DNA of 64,000 nt from positions 105,604-169,603 of the forward strand of contig JAEXUW010000013.1 in the NCBI GenBank assembly GCA_023439835.1, written 5' to 3'. This DNA comes from Bacillota bacterium. GTDB lineage: Bacteria; Bacillota; Clostridia; Oscillospirales; Ruminococcaceae. The notes beneath the pieces are model-generated. The model did no database searches. It saw only the letters and a list, made by a program, of their open reading frames with translations, and was not told where the DNA came from. The translations under genes and the position numbers were made by a program. This document shows, piece after piece, positions 1-7,303 of the stretch. Position 1 is the first letter of the stretch; each line of letters starts with the position of its first letter.

Positions 1-1525
1 TCGGTGCGGTCTGTCCGAGTCCGCAGAGTGAGTTAGCCTTGATGTAGTAGCAAAGCTCCTCAAGCTTGTCGAGATCCTCAAGCGTACCGTTGCCCTTTGT
101 GATTTTATCAAGAATTTCATAAAGTCTTTTTGTTCCCACGCGGCAGGGTGTGCACTTTCCGCAGGACTCGTCAACGGTGAATTCGAGGAAGAACTTTGCG
201 ATGTCAACCATACAGTTATCCTCGTCCATAACGATAAGTCCGCCTGAGCCCATCATTGAGCCGATAGCGATAAGGTTGTCATAGTCAATCGGGATATCAT
301 AATGTTCTAAAGGAATACATCCGCCTGAAGGTCCGCCAGTTTGGGCAGCCTTAAATTTCTTGCCGTTCGGAATACCGCCGCCGATTTCTTCAATAACCTC
401 ACGCAGAGTTGTTCCCATAGGGATTTCAACAAGGCCTGTGTTTTTGATTTTTCCGCCGAGGGCGAATACCTTAGTGCCCTTAGACTTTTCTGTTCCCATT
501 GAAGAGAACCACTGTGCGCCGTTGTTTATGATAAGCGGAATATTAGCGTAGGTTTCAACGTTGTTTAGAATTGTCGGCTTTCCGAAAAGTCCCTTCTCAG
601 CCGGGAACGGCGGACGGGGACGAGGCTCACCTCTGTTACCCTCAATTGAGGTCATAAGAGCTGTTTCCTCACCGCAGACGAATGCGCCGGCGCCGAGTCT
701 TAAGCCGATATCGAAATTAAAGCCTGTTCCGAAAATATCATTTCCGAGAAGACCGTATTCTCTAGCCTGATTGATTGCAATTTCAAGACGCTTTACAGCA
801 ATAGGATACTCCGCACGGACGTAAATATACCCCTGTGACGCACCAATTGCATAGCCAGCAATAGCCATAGCCTCAAGAATAACGTGAGGGTCACCCTCAA
901 GTACAGAACGGTCCATAAATGCGCCTGGGTCGCCTTCGTCGGCGTTACAGCAGACATATTTCTGGTCGGCATCGGGAACAAGGTTTTTAGCAAGCTTCCA
1001 CTTCATACCAGTGGGGAAGCCTCCTCCTCCTCTTCCTCTCAAGCCTGAGTCGAGAATAGTCTGAATAACATCATCCGGTGTCATCTCAGTGAGAACTTTT
1101 CCGAGAGCGGTATAACCGTCAGTAGCAATGTACTCTTCAATATTTTCGGGGTTGATAACGCCGCAGTTTCTCAAAGCGATACGATGCTGCTTCTTATAGA
1201 AGCCTGTTTCGTTAAGAGAAATAATACCCTCGTCTGTTACTGTTTCGTTATAAACAAGGCGAGTTACGATTCTTCCCTTTAAAAGATGCTCTGAAACAAT
1301 TTCGGGGATATCCTCAGCCTTGACCATTGAATAGAAGGTGCCTTCTGGATAAATAATCATGATAGGGCCGAGAGCACATAGTCCGAAACAGCCCGTTTTT
1401 ACAATCTGAACCTCTGTTGAGAGTCCGTTTTTGTCAATCTCTGACTGGAGAGTGTCAATAATAATCTGGCTTCCGGAAGAAGTACATCCCGTTCCGCCGC
1501 AGACCAGCACATGTGAACGATACAT
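1..1525 (-). CDS. hydB: NADH-binding subunit of electron-bifurcating [FeFe]-hydrogenase (NuoF/HydB-like), 3' end cut by window
   Basis: This flavoprotein subunit passes electrons between NADH, ferredoxin and the [FeFe]-hydrogenase in the cytoplasm. About 508 residues are visible from ATG at 1525. Residues 1-100 form a thioredoxin-like [2Fe-2S] domain (VCGGTGC and KTGCFGLC). A glycine-rich nucleotide loop (GRGGGGFPTGMKW) lies near residue 160, the FMN segment (CNADEGDPGAF) near 195, and the NuoF [4Fe-4S] motif ESCGKCTPC near 452. The window ends inside the SLCGLGQTAP segment, so the final cysteine ligand region and the C-terminal ferredoxin domain expected in HydB are off the edge. It follows the [2Fe-2S] gene after 14 bp in the same operon. 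The catalytic HydA is expected just beyond position 1. Confidence 0.93.
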   Translation of the reverse strand, partial: MYRSHVLVCGGTGCTSSGSQIIIDTLQSEIDKNGLSTEVQIVKTGCFGLCALGPIMIIYPEGTFYSMVKAEDIPEIVSEHLLKGRIVTRLVYNETVTDEGIISLNETGFYKKQHRIALRNCGVINPENIEEYIATDGYTALGKVLTEMTPDDVIQTILDSGLRGRGGGGFPTGMKWKLAKNLVPDADQKYVCCNADEGDPGAFMDRSVLEGDPHVILEAMAIAGYAIGASQGYIYVRAEYPIAVKRLEIAINQAREYGLLGNDIFGTGFNFDIGLRLGAGAFVCGEETALMTSIEGNRGEPRPRPPFPAEKGLFGKPTILNNVETYANIPLIINNGAQWFSSMGTEKSKGTKVFALGGKIKNTGLVEIPMGTTLREVIEEIGGGIPNGKKFKAAQTGGPSGGCIPLEHYDIPIDYDNLIAIGSMMGSGGLIVMDEDNCMVDIAKFFLEFTVDESCGKCTPCRVGTKRLYEILDKITKGNGTLEDLDKLEELCYYIKANSLCGLGQTAP

Positions 1526-1539
1526 TGTGTATTTCCTCC

Positions 1540-1899
1540 TTATTTAACTGTATATGCCGATACAGCCTGTCCTCTTACAAGGTGCTGTTCGACAACTTCT
1601 TTAGCCTTTTCGGCGTCCATTTTTATATAAGTAACCTTTTCTTTTCCCGGCTCTGTGATTTCAACGATTGGCTCATACATACACATGCCGATACAGCCTG
1701 TCTGTGTTACCACGACATTTTTAAGTCCCTTTTCCTGAACCAAATCAGAAAAAGCTTTAAGCACCGGTCTTGCGCCGGCCGCAATACCGCAGGTTGCCAT
1801 ACCGACAACAACGCGGGTTACATTCTCTTCATCGGCACGAAGACCGACCTGAGACTGCATTCTATCACGAATCGCTTTTAATTCTTCAAGTGATTTCAT
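1540..1899 (-). CDS. [2Fe-2S] thioredoxin-like ferredoxin protein of the hydrogenase operon
   Basis: This 119-residue protein is a stand-alone thioredoxin-fold [2Fe-2S] domain. Cysteines are in MATCGIAAG near residue 36 and TGCIGMCMYEP near residue 68. The same pattern (KTGCFGLC) appears in the N-terminus of the adjacent HydB, so the two domains look like paralogues. It lies third in the leftward operon, 24 bp after the ATPase gene. Small proteins of this kind are regular members of NADH-dependent hydrogenase clusters in Clostridia and Thermotoga. Its electron partner is presumably HydB or HydC, which is inference from position. Confidence 0.88.
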   Translation of the reverse strand: MKSLEELKAIRDRMQSQVGLRADEENVTRVVVGMATCGIAAGARPVLKAFSDLVQEKGLKNVVVTQTGCIGMCMYEPIVEITEPGKEKVTYIKMDAEKAKEVVEQHLVRGQAVSAYTVK

Positions 1900-1923
1900 C
1901 TTAATCCTCCTGTTTAGTAATAA

Positions 1924-2481
1924 TCAAATGATAACTCCATTTAAAATTTCCTTGTGATTTTCAAAAAGAAAGTCCTGAATGTATTCCCTGACCTCGGGTG
2001 TGCTGAAAGGCACATCACCAAGCACCTCACGGAATTCTTTCGTGTCCAAGACAAACTCCCTTTTGTCAATCATAAACCTGTATAAGAAGTCAATATTGTC
2101 ATTGAATGTGACAAGCGTTGTCATGGTGGAAGTCATATCGCCCAGTGGCATTCTGTCAATGTTTGAAAGACAAAAAACCGCTTTAACGACCGTTCCCACG
2201 CCAGGCTCTGAATTTATTTCAAAGCTTCCGCCTGTGCTTTCCGCCGCCATCTTGAAAAATGGTATACCCAGCCCGACCTTTCGGGTTGTCCTCGTTGTGA
2301 AAAAAGGGTCGGTAACATTCTCAAGCTGTTCCTTTGTCATGCCGCAGCCGTTATCAGAAATGATAATCGTCAGCAAATCGGCAGAGGTGTCTACTATTAC
2401 TGATATTTCAATAAGAGAAGCCTTGGCGGTAACCGAGTTCTGAGCAACGTCAAGAACATTCAATGAAAGCTCTGTCATCAT
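1924..2481 (-). CDS. Histidine-kinase-type ATP-binding protein (HATPase_c) without histidine phosphorylation domain
   Basis: This 185-residue protein is a GHKL ATPase domain. The N box (DVAQNSVTAKA), G1 box (ISDNGCGM), F box (DPFFTTR) and G2-like GLGIPFFK are visible in residues 1-110. The remaining 75 residues are a C-terminal extension with no domain I recognise. There is no dimerisation/phospho-acceptor helix, membrane segment or sensor domain, so it cannot be an ordinary sensor kinase. Its start codon overlaps the hydC stop by 4 bp, which implies translational coupling. Homologues occur inside hydrogenase operons of many anaerobes, but I know of no established role. A partner with the divergently encoded regulatory proteins is plausible. 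Confidence 0.82.
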   Translation of the reverse strand: MMTELSLNVLDVAQNSVTAKASLIEISVIVDTSADLLTIIISDNGCGMTKEQLENVTDPFFTTRTTRKVGLGIPFFKMAAESTGGSFEINSEPGVGTVVKAVFCLSNIDRMPLGDMTSTMTTLVTFNDNIDFLYRFMIDKREFVLDTKEFREVLGDVPFSTPEVREYIQDFLFENHKEILNGVII

Positions 2482-2975
2482 AAATCCTGATATTTTTTAA
2501 GAATACCCTCAACGTCGTCAATTGTCAGACGGCCGTAAACGTCTTCATTTACAGTCAGGACGGGAGCAAGACCGCAAGCGCCAATACAACGACAGGCTTC
2601 AAGTGAATACTTTCCGTCAGCTGTACATTCGCCACCGGAGATGCCCAGCTTCTCCATGAGCTTGTTGTAAATGTCGCCTGAGCCCTTGACATAGCAGGCT
2701 GTTCCCAGACATACTGAAATCTTGTACTTGCCCTTTGGATTAAGTGAAAACTGTGAGTAGAACGTAACTACTCCGTAGATTTTTTCAAGAGGAATATTCA
2801 TTTCAACGGCGATTATCTTCTGAACTTCAATGGGAAGATAGCCGTAAACCTCCTGAGCTTCCTGAAGAACAGGCATTAGTGCACCCTTGTCACCCTTGTG
2901 GCGGGCAACGATTTCGAGAAGCTTTTCTTCCTGTTCCTTTGTGCCGCAAAACGGCACAGTTGTTTTAGAACCCAT
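2478..2975 (-). CDS. hydC: NuoE-like [2Fe-2S] subunit of NADH-dependent [FeFe]-hydrogenase (HydC)
   Basis: This 165-residue subunit carries a helical N-terminal part (residues 1-75) and a thioredoxin-like [2Fe-2S] domain. The four cluster cysteines are in CLGTACYVKGSG and CRCIGACGLAP, the NuoE/HydC pattern. It is the first gene of the leftward operon, which continues with the ATPase, the [2Fe-2S] protein and HydB. Its length is normal for the family. An AGGAGGTT Shine-Dalgarno precedes the ATG. The upstream region carries an extended -10 promoter and a Rex-like operator, suggesting control by the NADH/NAD+ ratio. Confidence 0.92.
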   Translation of the reverse strand: MGSKTTVPFCGTKEQEEKLLEIVARHKGDKGALMPVLQEAQEVYGYLPIEVQKIIAVEMNIPLEKIYGVVTFYSQFSLNPKGKYKISVCLGTACYVKGSGDIYNKLMEKLGISGGECTADGKYSLEACRCIGACGLAPVLTVNEDVYGRLTIDDVEGILKKYQDL

Positions 2976-3057
2976 TTTAGAACCTCCTTGATTAATGGCG
3001 GTTAAGCCGCAGTTAACTGGAAAAGGTCATTTTCCTTTCAGCATAACAATAATAATT

Positions 3058-3089
3058 ATTGTAGCACAAAGTTGTTAAAAAATCTACAA
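3058..3089 (-). promoter_or_regulatory. Promoter of the hydrogenase operon with Rex-like operator
   Basis: On the minus strand, TGTGCTACAAT (3068 to 3058) is an extended -10 element about 80 bp upstream of hydC; no good -35 hexamer is present. The plus strand at 3072-3089 reads TTGTTAA-AAAA-TCTACAA, which matches the Rex operator consensus TTGTTAA-N4-TTAACAA at 12 of 14 fixed positions and covers the -35 region. Rex is the NADH-responsive repressor of fermentation and hydrogenase genes in Firmicutes. Assignment to Rex is inference. The rest of the 334-bp divergent gap (2976-3309) is AT-rich, with one more promoter at 3235-3263. Confidence 0.55.
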
Positions 3090-3234
3090 ATATATCTTAC
3101 ATACTAAAGCGATTTTTTTTATTATATTTGCACAAAATGCACAATGTTTAACCCTCATATATCGGCTCCACCATAACTTTACACAGAAAAAACTAATTTT
3201 TTTCGTACTATTTGTCAGTTATAATAATTACATC

Positions 3235-3263
3235 TTGAAAAAGTATTGTGAGAATGATATAAT
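3235..3263 (+). promoter_or_regulatory. Sigma-A-type promoter of the rightward sensory operon
   Basis: TTGAAA at 3235-3240 and TATAAT at 3258-3263 are separated by exactly 17 bp. The predicted transcript begins near 3270 and gives a 40-nt leader before the first DRTGG gene. Confidence 0.75.
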
Positions 3264-3309
3264 AATATATTAAGAAATTAACCAAGATTTTTTGGGGAGG
3301 GCAGAATTT

Positions 3310-3660
3310 ATGACCGTTGACGATATCAGGAAACTGCTGAATGCCGAGGTGCTTTGCTGTGGTGAGCTCACGACGAAAGAGGTTCATACCGCCTGCGGAT
3401 CTGACATGATGAGCGATGTTTTGGCTTTTGTGAAGGACCAGTCTGTTCTTCTGACGGGGCTGTGCAATCCACAGGTGATAAGAACCGCCGAAATGATGGA
3501 CATGGTGTGCATCTGCTTTGTCAGGGGGAAAAATCCTGACGAAACAATGATTACACTTGCCGAAGAAAGAGGTATAGTTCTTTTGAAGACTGAGCTTAGA
3601 ATGTTTGCTGCCTGTGGAATTTTATATGAAAATGGACTTCATGGAGGTGCATCACATTGA
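3310..3660 (+). CDS. DRTGG-domain protein
   Basis: This 116-residue protein consists of a single DRTGG domain, the small regulatory fold also found attached to CBS domains and in PTA- or HprK-like proteins. I chose ATG at 3310 because GGGGAGGG at 3294-3301 is spaced correctly for it; an in-frame TTG at 3292 would overlap that ribosome site. Single-domain DRTGG proteins are common beside [FeFe]-hydrogenase genes in Clostridia, but their ligand is unknown. The gene ends inside the start of the next one, and a second DRTGG gene lies three genes downstream. Confidence 0.85.
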   Translation: MTVDDIRKLLNAEVLCCGELTTKEVHTACGSDMMSDVLAFVKDQSVLLTGLCNPQVIRTAEMMDMVCICFVRGKNPDETMITLAEERGIVLLKTELRMFAACGILYENGLHGGASH

Positions 3661-4082
3661 GTGACACAATACACCTTACATATACTGTCAGCGGTGATGA
3701 TTTCACGAGGGCGGGTGAAGCCTCAAGTGATTTAAAGTCAAAGCTCAAACAGATGGGTGTTGACCCTGAGGTTATCAGAAAGGTTGCCATAGCCATGTAT
3801 GAGGGTGAAATAAATATGGTTATTCACGCTCACGGGGGGACAATTGACGTTGACATTTCGCCAAATGAAATTATAATGCTGTTAAAGGATAACGGCCCTG
3901 GAATTGTTGATATACAAAAGGCAATGCAGGCTGGCTATTCGACGGCGACTGAAAACATTCGCTCACTGGGCTTTGGTGCGGGAATGGGACTCCCGAATAT
4001 GGAGAAGTATTCTGACGATATGAAAATCGACACTGAAATCGGCGTTGGCACGACCGTCACCATGAAGGTTGAAATGAAATAG
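3657..4082 (+). CDS. RsbW/SpoIIAB-like ATPase (anti-sigma factor or Ser/Thr kinase fold)
   Basis: This 141-residue GHKL ATPase resembles anti-sigma/serine kinase proteins. The N-box region reads VAIAMYEGEINMVIHAHGG, followed by the G1 box LKDNGPGI and the G2 segment LGFGAGMGLPNM. Translation starts at TTG 3657, which overlaps the TGA of the preceding gene; GGAGGTG at about 3644 is the ribosome site. The family phosphorylates or sequesters partner proteins, but no STAS-domain anti-anti-sigma or sigma factor gene is adjacent. Its place between DRTGG and hydrogenase-like genes points to a role in redox signalling, which is inference. Confidence 0.85.
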   Translation: MSDTIHLTYTVSGDDFTRAGEASSDLKSKLKQMGVDPEVIRKVAIAMYEGEINMVIHAHGGTIDVDISPNEIIMLLKDNGPGIVDIQKAMQAGYSTATENIRSLGFGAGMGLPNMEKYSDDMKIDTEIGVGTTVTMKVEMK

Positions 4083-4128
4083 CTTAACACTTTTAATATG
4101 TATATTTTCGGAGGAGGAGGGTTTTTCG

Positions 4129-5400
4129 ATGGACACTTTTATTAATTCAGTGCGCCTTGACAGTGATCTTTGCAAAGGCTGTATTCACTGCATTAAGCGC
4201 TGTCCCACACAGGCGATTCGCGTGAGCAACGGAAAAGCCCGTATCATCAGGGAGTTTTGTATTGACTGTGGCGAGTGTATTAGAGTATGCCCTCACCATG
4301 CGAAAAAGGCGACGTATGATCCGATTGAAATCATGGATAAGTTTGAGTATACGGTTGCCCTGCCTGCTCCGTCATTATATGGCCAGTTTAATAATCTTGA
4401 TGACATAAATATAATTCTCAGGGCATTGAAGCTCATGGGCTTTGACGACGTTTATGAGGTCAGCGGCGCGGCTGAGCTTGTCAGTGAAATGTCACGCAAC
4501 TATATCGACAATCATAAAGACAAAAGGCCTTTTATCAGCTCGGCTTGTCCGTCGGTAGTGCGGCTTATAAGAGTTCGCTTTCCTAATTTAATAGAGCATC
4601 TTCTTCCGTTTTATGAGCCGATGGAGATTGCGGCATCTATGGCAAAAGAAAAGGCTGTTCGTGAAACGGGGCTTCCGCCTGAAAAAATCGGCGTTATTTT
4701 TATTTCGCCCTGTCCGGCAAAGGTCACATCTGTCTATGCACCGCTTGGACGAGACGTTTCATCGGTTGACGGCGTTATCGCCATTAAAGAGGTTTATCCT
4801 AAGCTTCTTCCCTTTATGAAGCAGACCGCGGATGAGGAGCAGGAGCTTGCTATTTCGGGAAAAATCGGCATTAGCTGGGGCGGAAGCGGCGGTGAAGCCG
4901 GCGGACTTCTGATAGACAGCTATCTTGCCGCTGACGGAATTGAGAATGTTATTCATGTTCTTGAGGACCTTGAGGACCAGAAGTTTTCAGACCTTGAATT
5001 TATAGAGCTTAACGCTTGCAGCGGCGGTTGTGTCGGCGGTGTTTTGCAGGTTGAAAATCCGTATGTCGCAAAATCGAGAATAAAGAGGCTAAGGCGATAT
5101 CTTCCTGTTTCAAGAACGCATCTTGAGGAAGATATAAATGAAAAGCAGTATATGAACAAGAAAATACGGTATGAGCCTGTTTTCAAGCTTGGGACGAGCA
5201 TGCTTGAAAGCCTTCACATGATGGCGCAGGTTGAGGAGATATGCAAAAGACTCCCCGGACTTGACTGCGGCTCTTGCGGTGCGCCGACCTGTAAGGCGCT
5301 TGCTGAGGACGTTGTCAGGGGAGTGGCAAAGGAGAAGGATTGTATTCATCTTCTTCGTGAATATATTCATAAGCTGTCGGATGATTTAAACAGGCTGTAA
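4129..5400 (+). CDS. Divergent, putatively sensory [FeFe]-hydrogenase homologue with ferredoxin and C-terminal Fe-S domains
   Basis: This 423-residue protein has two [4Fe-4S] motifs at residues 14-60 (CKGCIHCIKRCP and CIDCGECIRVCP), then an [FeFe]-hydrogenase large-subunit domain at about 80-330, then an FeS domain near 385 (CGSCGAPTCKALAEDVV). The H-cluster loops read SSACPSV, SPCPAK and NACSGGC, against TSCCPxW, MPCxxK and ACPGGC in catalytic enzymes. All four cluster-binding cysteines are kept. The proton-relay cysteine before the first ligand is alanine, and the Met and Glu of loop 2 are serines. The same Cys-to-Ala change is known in Thermotoga HydS, a proposed sensor. There is no PAS domain. 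Output probably goes through the adjacent ATPase and DRTGG proteins. Confidence 0.85.
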   Translation: MDTFINSVRLDSDLCKGCIHCIKRCPTQAIRVSNGKARIIREFCIDCGECIRVCPHHAKKATYDPIEIMDKFEYTVALPAPSLYGQFNNLDDINIILRALKLMGFDDVYEVSGAAELVSEMSRNYIDNHKDKRPFISSACPSVVRLIRVRFPNLIEHLLPFYEPMEIAASMAKEKAVRETGLPPEKIGVIFISPCPAKVTSVYAPLGRDVSSVDGVIAIKEVYPKLLPFMKQTADEEQELAISGKIGISWGGSGGEAGGLLIDSYLAADGIENVIHVLEDLEDQKFSDLEFIELNACSGGCVGGVLQVENPYVAKSRIKRLRRYLPVSRTHLEEDINEKQYMNKKIRYEPVFKLGTSMLESLHMMAQVEEICKRLPGLDCGSCGAPTCKALAEDVVRGVAKEKDCIHLLREYIHKLSDDLNRL

Positions 5401-5412
5401 AGGAATGAGAAT

Positions 5413-5748
5413 ATGACTGTAAAAGAGCTTTCAGAAAAGTGCAGCTTTCGGATTTTTAATATGGGTGACGGTGAAGCTGAGATTTCCGGCGTTTATTGCT
5501 GTGACCTTTTGAGTGTGGTAATGGGCAGGGCATTCAGCCGTTGCGCATGGGTGACTGTTATGGGGAATATCAATTCGATTGCTGTTGCGTCACTGACCGA
5601 TATGAGCTGTATTGTGCTTTCGGATACTGCCGTTCTTGATGATGCCGCTTTGGAAAAAGCGAAGCTTCAAAAGGTTACTATATTAAAGAGCGAGCTTCCC
5701 ATATTTGAAACCGCTTTGGCAATTCACAAGGCTGTCGGCAATGCTTAG
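5413..5748 (+). CDS. Second DRTGG-domain protein
   Basis: This 111-residue protein is another single DRTGG domain, only distantly similar to the one at 3310 (both begin MTV and end with a CxV-ILKxEL-type strand and helix). It begins 12 bp after the hydrogenase-like gene and overlaps the following PHP gene by 8 bp, so the five rightward genes are likely co-transcribed and coupled. The ligand is unknown. Two different DRTGG proteins in one operon could form a heteromer, which is inference. Confidence 0.83.
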   Translation: MTVKELSEKCSFRIFNMGDGEAEISGVYCCDLLSVVMGRAFSRCAWVTVMGNINSIAVASLTDMSCIVLSDTAVLDDAALEKAKLQKVTILKSELPIFETALAIHKAVGNA

Positions 5749-6478
5749 CCTTTCATATGACCTTCATATACATTCCTGCCTTTCTCCCTGCGGAGATGAC
5801 GAGATGACGCCGGCGAATATTGCGGGGATGGCATATGTCAAGGGGCTTGATGTTATTGCTGTCACCGACCATAACAGCATAAAAAACTGTGAAGCCACCG
5901 CTAAAGCGGGGGAAGCCTTTGGGCTGACCGTTCTTTTTGGAATGGAGCTGACAACGCAGGAGGAGGTTCACGTGGTCTGCCTTTTTCCTAGCATTGAAAA
6001 GGCGGCAAAGTGGGATGAATATGTGTATGACCGTCTCATGAAAATTCAGAACGACCCTGATATCTTTGGGCATCAGTATGTTATGAACAGTGAGGACGGC
6101 ATTTTGCATGAGGAAAAAAACCTGTTAATTAATGCTGCCGACATTGATTTTGAGAGGGTTTTCCCTCTGGTTGACGAGTATGGCGGCGTGGCTTTTCCGG
6201 CGCATATTGACAAAAGCTCAAATTCACTTATTTCAAATCTGGGCTTTGTTCCGCCTGATTCTCAATTTGGCTGTGTTGAAATCAAGGACATGGATAAATA
6301 CAAAAAGCTGTGCTCTGACTATCCGTATCTATCGGGTTGCAGGGTGCTTAAAAACTCAGACGCTCACAGGCTTGAGGATATAAGTGAGCCGGTTAATTTT
6401 CTTCACAGCGAATCCAAAAGCCCGGATGATATTATTTTTGCGTTGAAAAAAAAGACGACGGACTCAAAATCATTTTAG
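5741..6478 (+). CDS. PHP-domain metal-dependent phosphoesterase
   Basis: This 245-residue protein has the four PHP metal-binding motifs: DLHIHSCLSP near residue 7, VTDHNS near 43, the conserved GMELTTQEEVHVV near 67, and FPAHID with a final NSDAH near 150-205. The start is taken at ATG 5741, within the end of the DRTGG gene. PHP proteins of this group cleave phosphoesters such as 3',5'-bisphosphonucleotides or short nucleic acids, but the substrate is not evident here. It ends the sensory operon. No clear intrinsic terminator follows, only an AT-rich stretch. Confidence 0.87.
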   Translation: MLSLSYDLHIHSCLSPCGDDEMTPANIAGMAYVKGLDVIAVTDHNSIKNCEATAKAGEAFGLTVLFGMELTTQEEVHVVCLFPSIEKAAKWDEYVYDRLMKIQNDPDIFGHQYVMNSEDGILHEEKNLLINAADIDFERVFPLVDEYGGVAFPAHIDKSSNSLISNLGFVPPDSQFGCVEIKDMDKYKKLCSDYPYLSGCRVLKNSDAHRLEDISEPVNFLHSESKSPDDIIFALKKKTTDSKSF

Positions 6479-6867
6479 TTTTGCATCAGCATCAATTAAT
6501 ATAAGAGCAATAATCATGGAATATTGAGGCTAAAAAAACAAAATCGGTTTGGGCGTATATAATTTTAAACATTTATCTCATATAAACAAACAAATTGTCC
6601 TATCAACAAAATCCCGAAAAAAACATAAAAATAACTTATAAATAAAAAACGTTCAAATTTTTAAATTATAGTAAAAAGTATTCATATTTGCTCTTATTAA
6701 TCTTGACTGAAAGATTAAAAGATGATATACTAAAACTGTTATCTTAAAATATAAATTTAGTATTAGTCTTACGCTTAGTTAAAGTAATCAATCTGTTATT
6801 TCGCTTTTATATTATACCGAGTTTAACCACAGTAATAGTACGTTAGGACTTATTGGAGGTGAAATCT
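6479..6867 (+). promoter_or_regulatory. AT-rich intergenic region with a strong promoter at 6703-6731
   Basis: This 389-bp stretch has no convincing gene on either strand and no GC-rich hairpin. TTGACT at 6703-6708 and TATACT at 6726-6731 are 17 bp apart and form a good sigma-A promoter for the small gene at 6868. The resulting leader is about 130 nt long, unusually long for such a small gene; I see no known riboswitch in it. Confidence 0.65.
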
Positions 6868-7173
6868 ATGTACCAGGTAAATGCCGATGCCTGTCAGCAG
6901 ATGATTGAACGGATTGACAGTGAAGTCAACAGGCTTACAAGCAGGATTAATGAAATAAAGAACAAAATCAGCTACAGCAGTATTCTTGGTACTGTGGAAT
7001 GGAAGGCTGAGTTTATTAATATAGGTAAAGAATTTATTAAGGAAATGCTGGGTGAAGCTATTTCTGAGGATGAATTCAGAAAGCTTTTGGAGGAGGAAAC
7101 CTATCTAAACCTCCGCATAAAAAAGTGCCTTGAGGTTCGTGGAATCATTGAAGATATTATGGGACATGAATAG
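6868..7173 (+). CDS. Small hypothetical protein with predicted coiled coil
   Basis: I do not recognise this 101-residue cytoplasmic protein. It is rich in Glu, Lys, Ile and Arg with heptad-like spacing (residues 10-35 and 65-95), so two helices forming a hairpin or coiled coil are likely. It has no cysteine cluster, signal peptide or membrane segment; the two Cys are at about residues 8 and 87. ATG 6868 is preceded by TTGGAGGTG at good spacing. It stands alone between a strong promoter and a terminator. Confidence 0.7.
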   Translation: MYQVNADACQQMIERIDSEVNRLTSRINEIKNKISYSSILGTVEWKAEFINIGKEFIKEMLGEAISEDEFRKLLEEETYLNLRIKKCLEVRGIIEDIMGHE

Positions 7174-7214
7174 AAACGGTTTGCGTCATAGGATGTGGGC
7201 CGTTTTATTTTTTT
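7174..7214 (+). terminator. Probable weak intrinsic terminator
   Basis: AAACGG at 7174-7179 pairs with CCGTTT at 7200-7205, and a T-rich tract follows. The loop is long, so efficiency may be modest. Confidence 0.45.
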
Positions 7215-7303
7215 AAAAACACAGAAAATTCCACTCTTTATCATAAAGCTATCACAAATCGGGGTATAATAAGAATTAAGGGAAAAACAAAGGAGTGAAA
7301 GCT

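Noticed and set aside
1513..1881. Long frames antisense to the hydrogenase operon, e.g. at 1513-1881 and 1979-2443
   Set aside because: They mirror well-supported genes on the other strand and show no family features.
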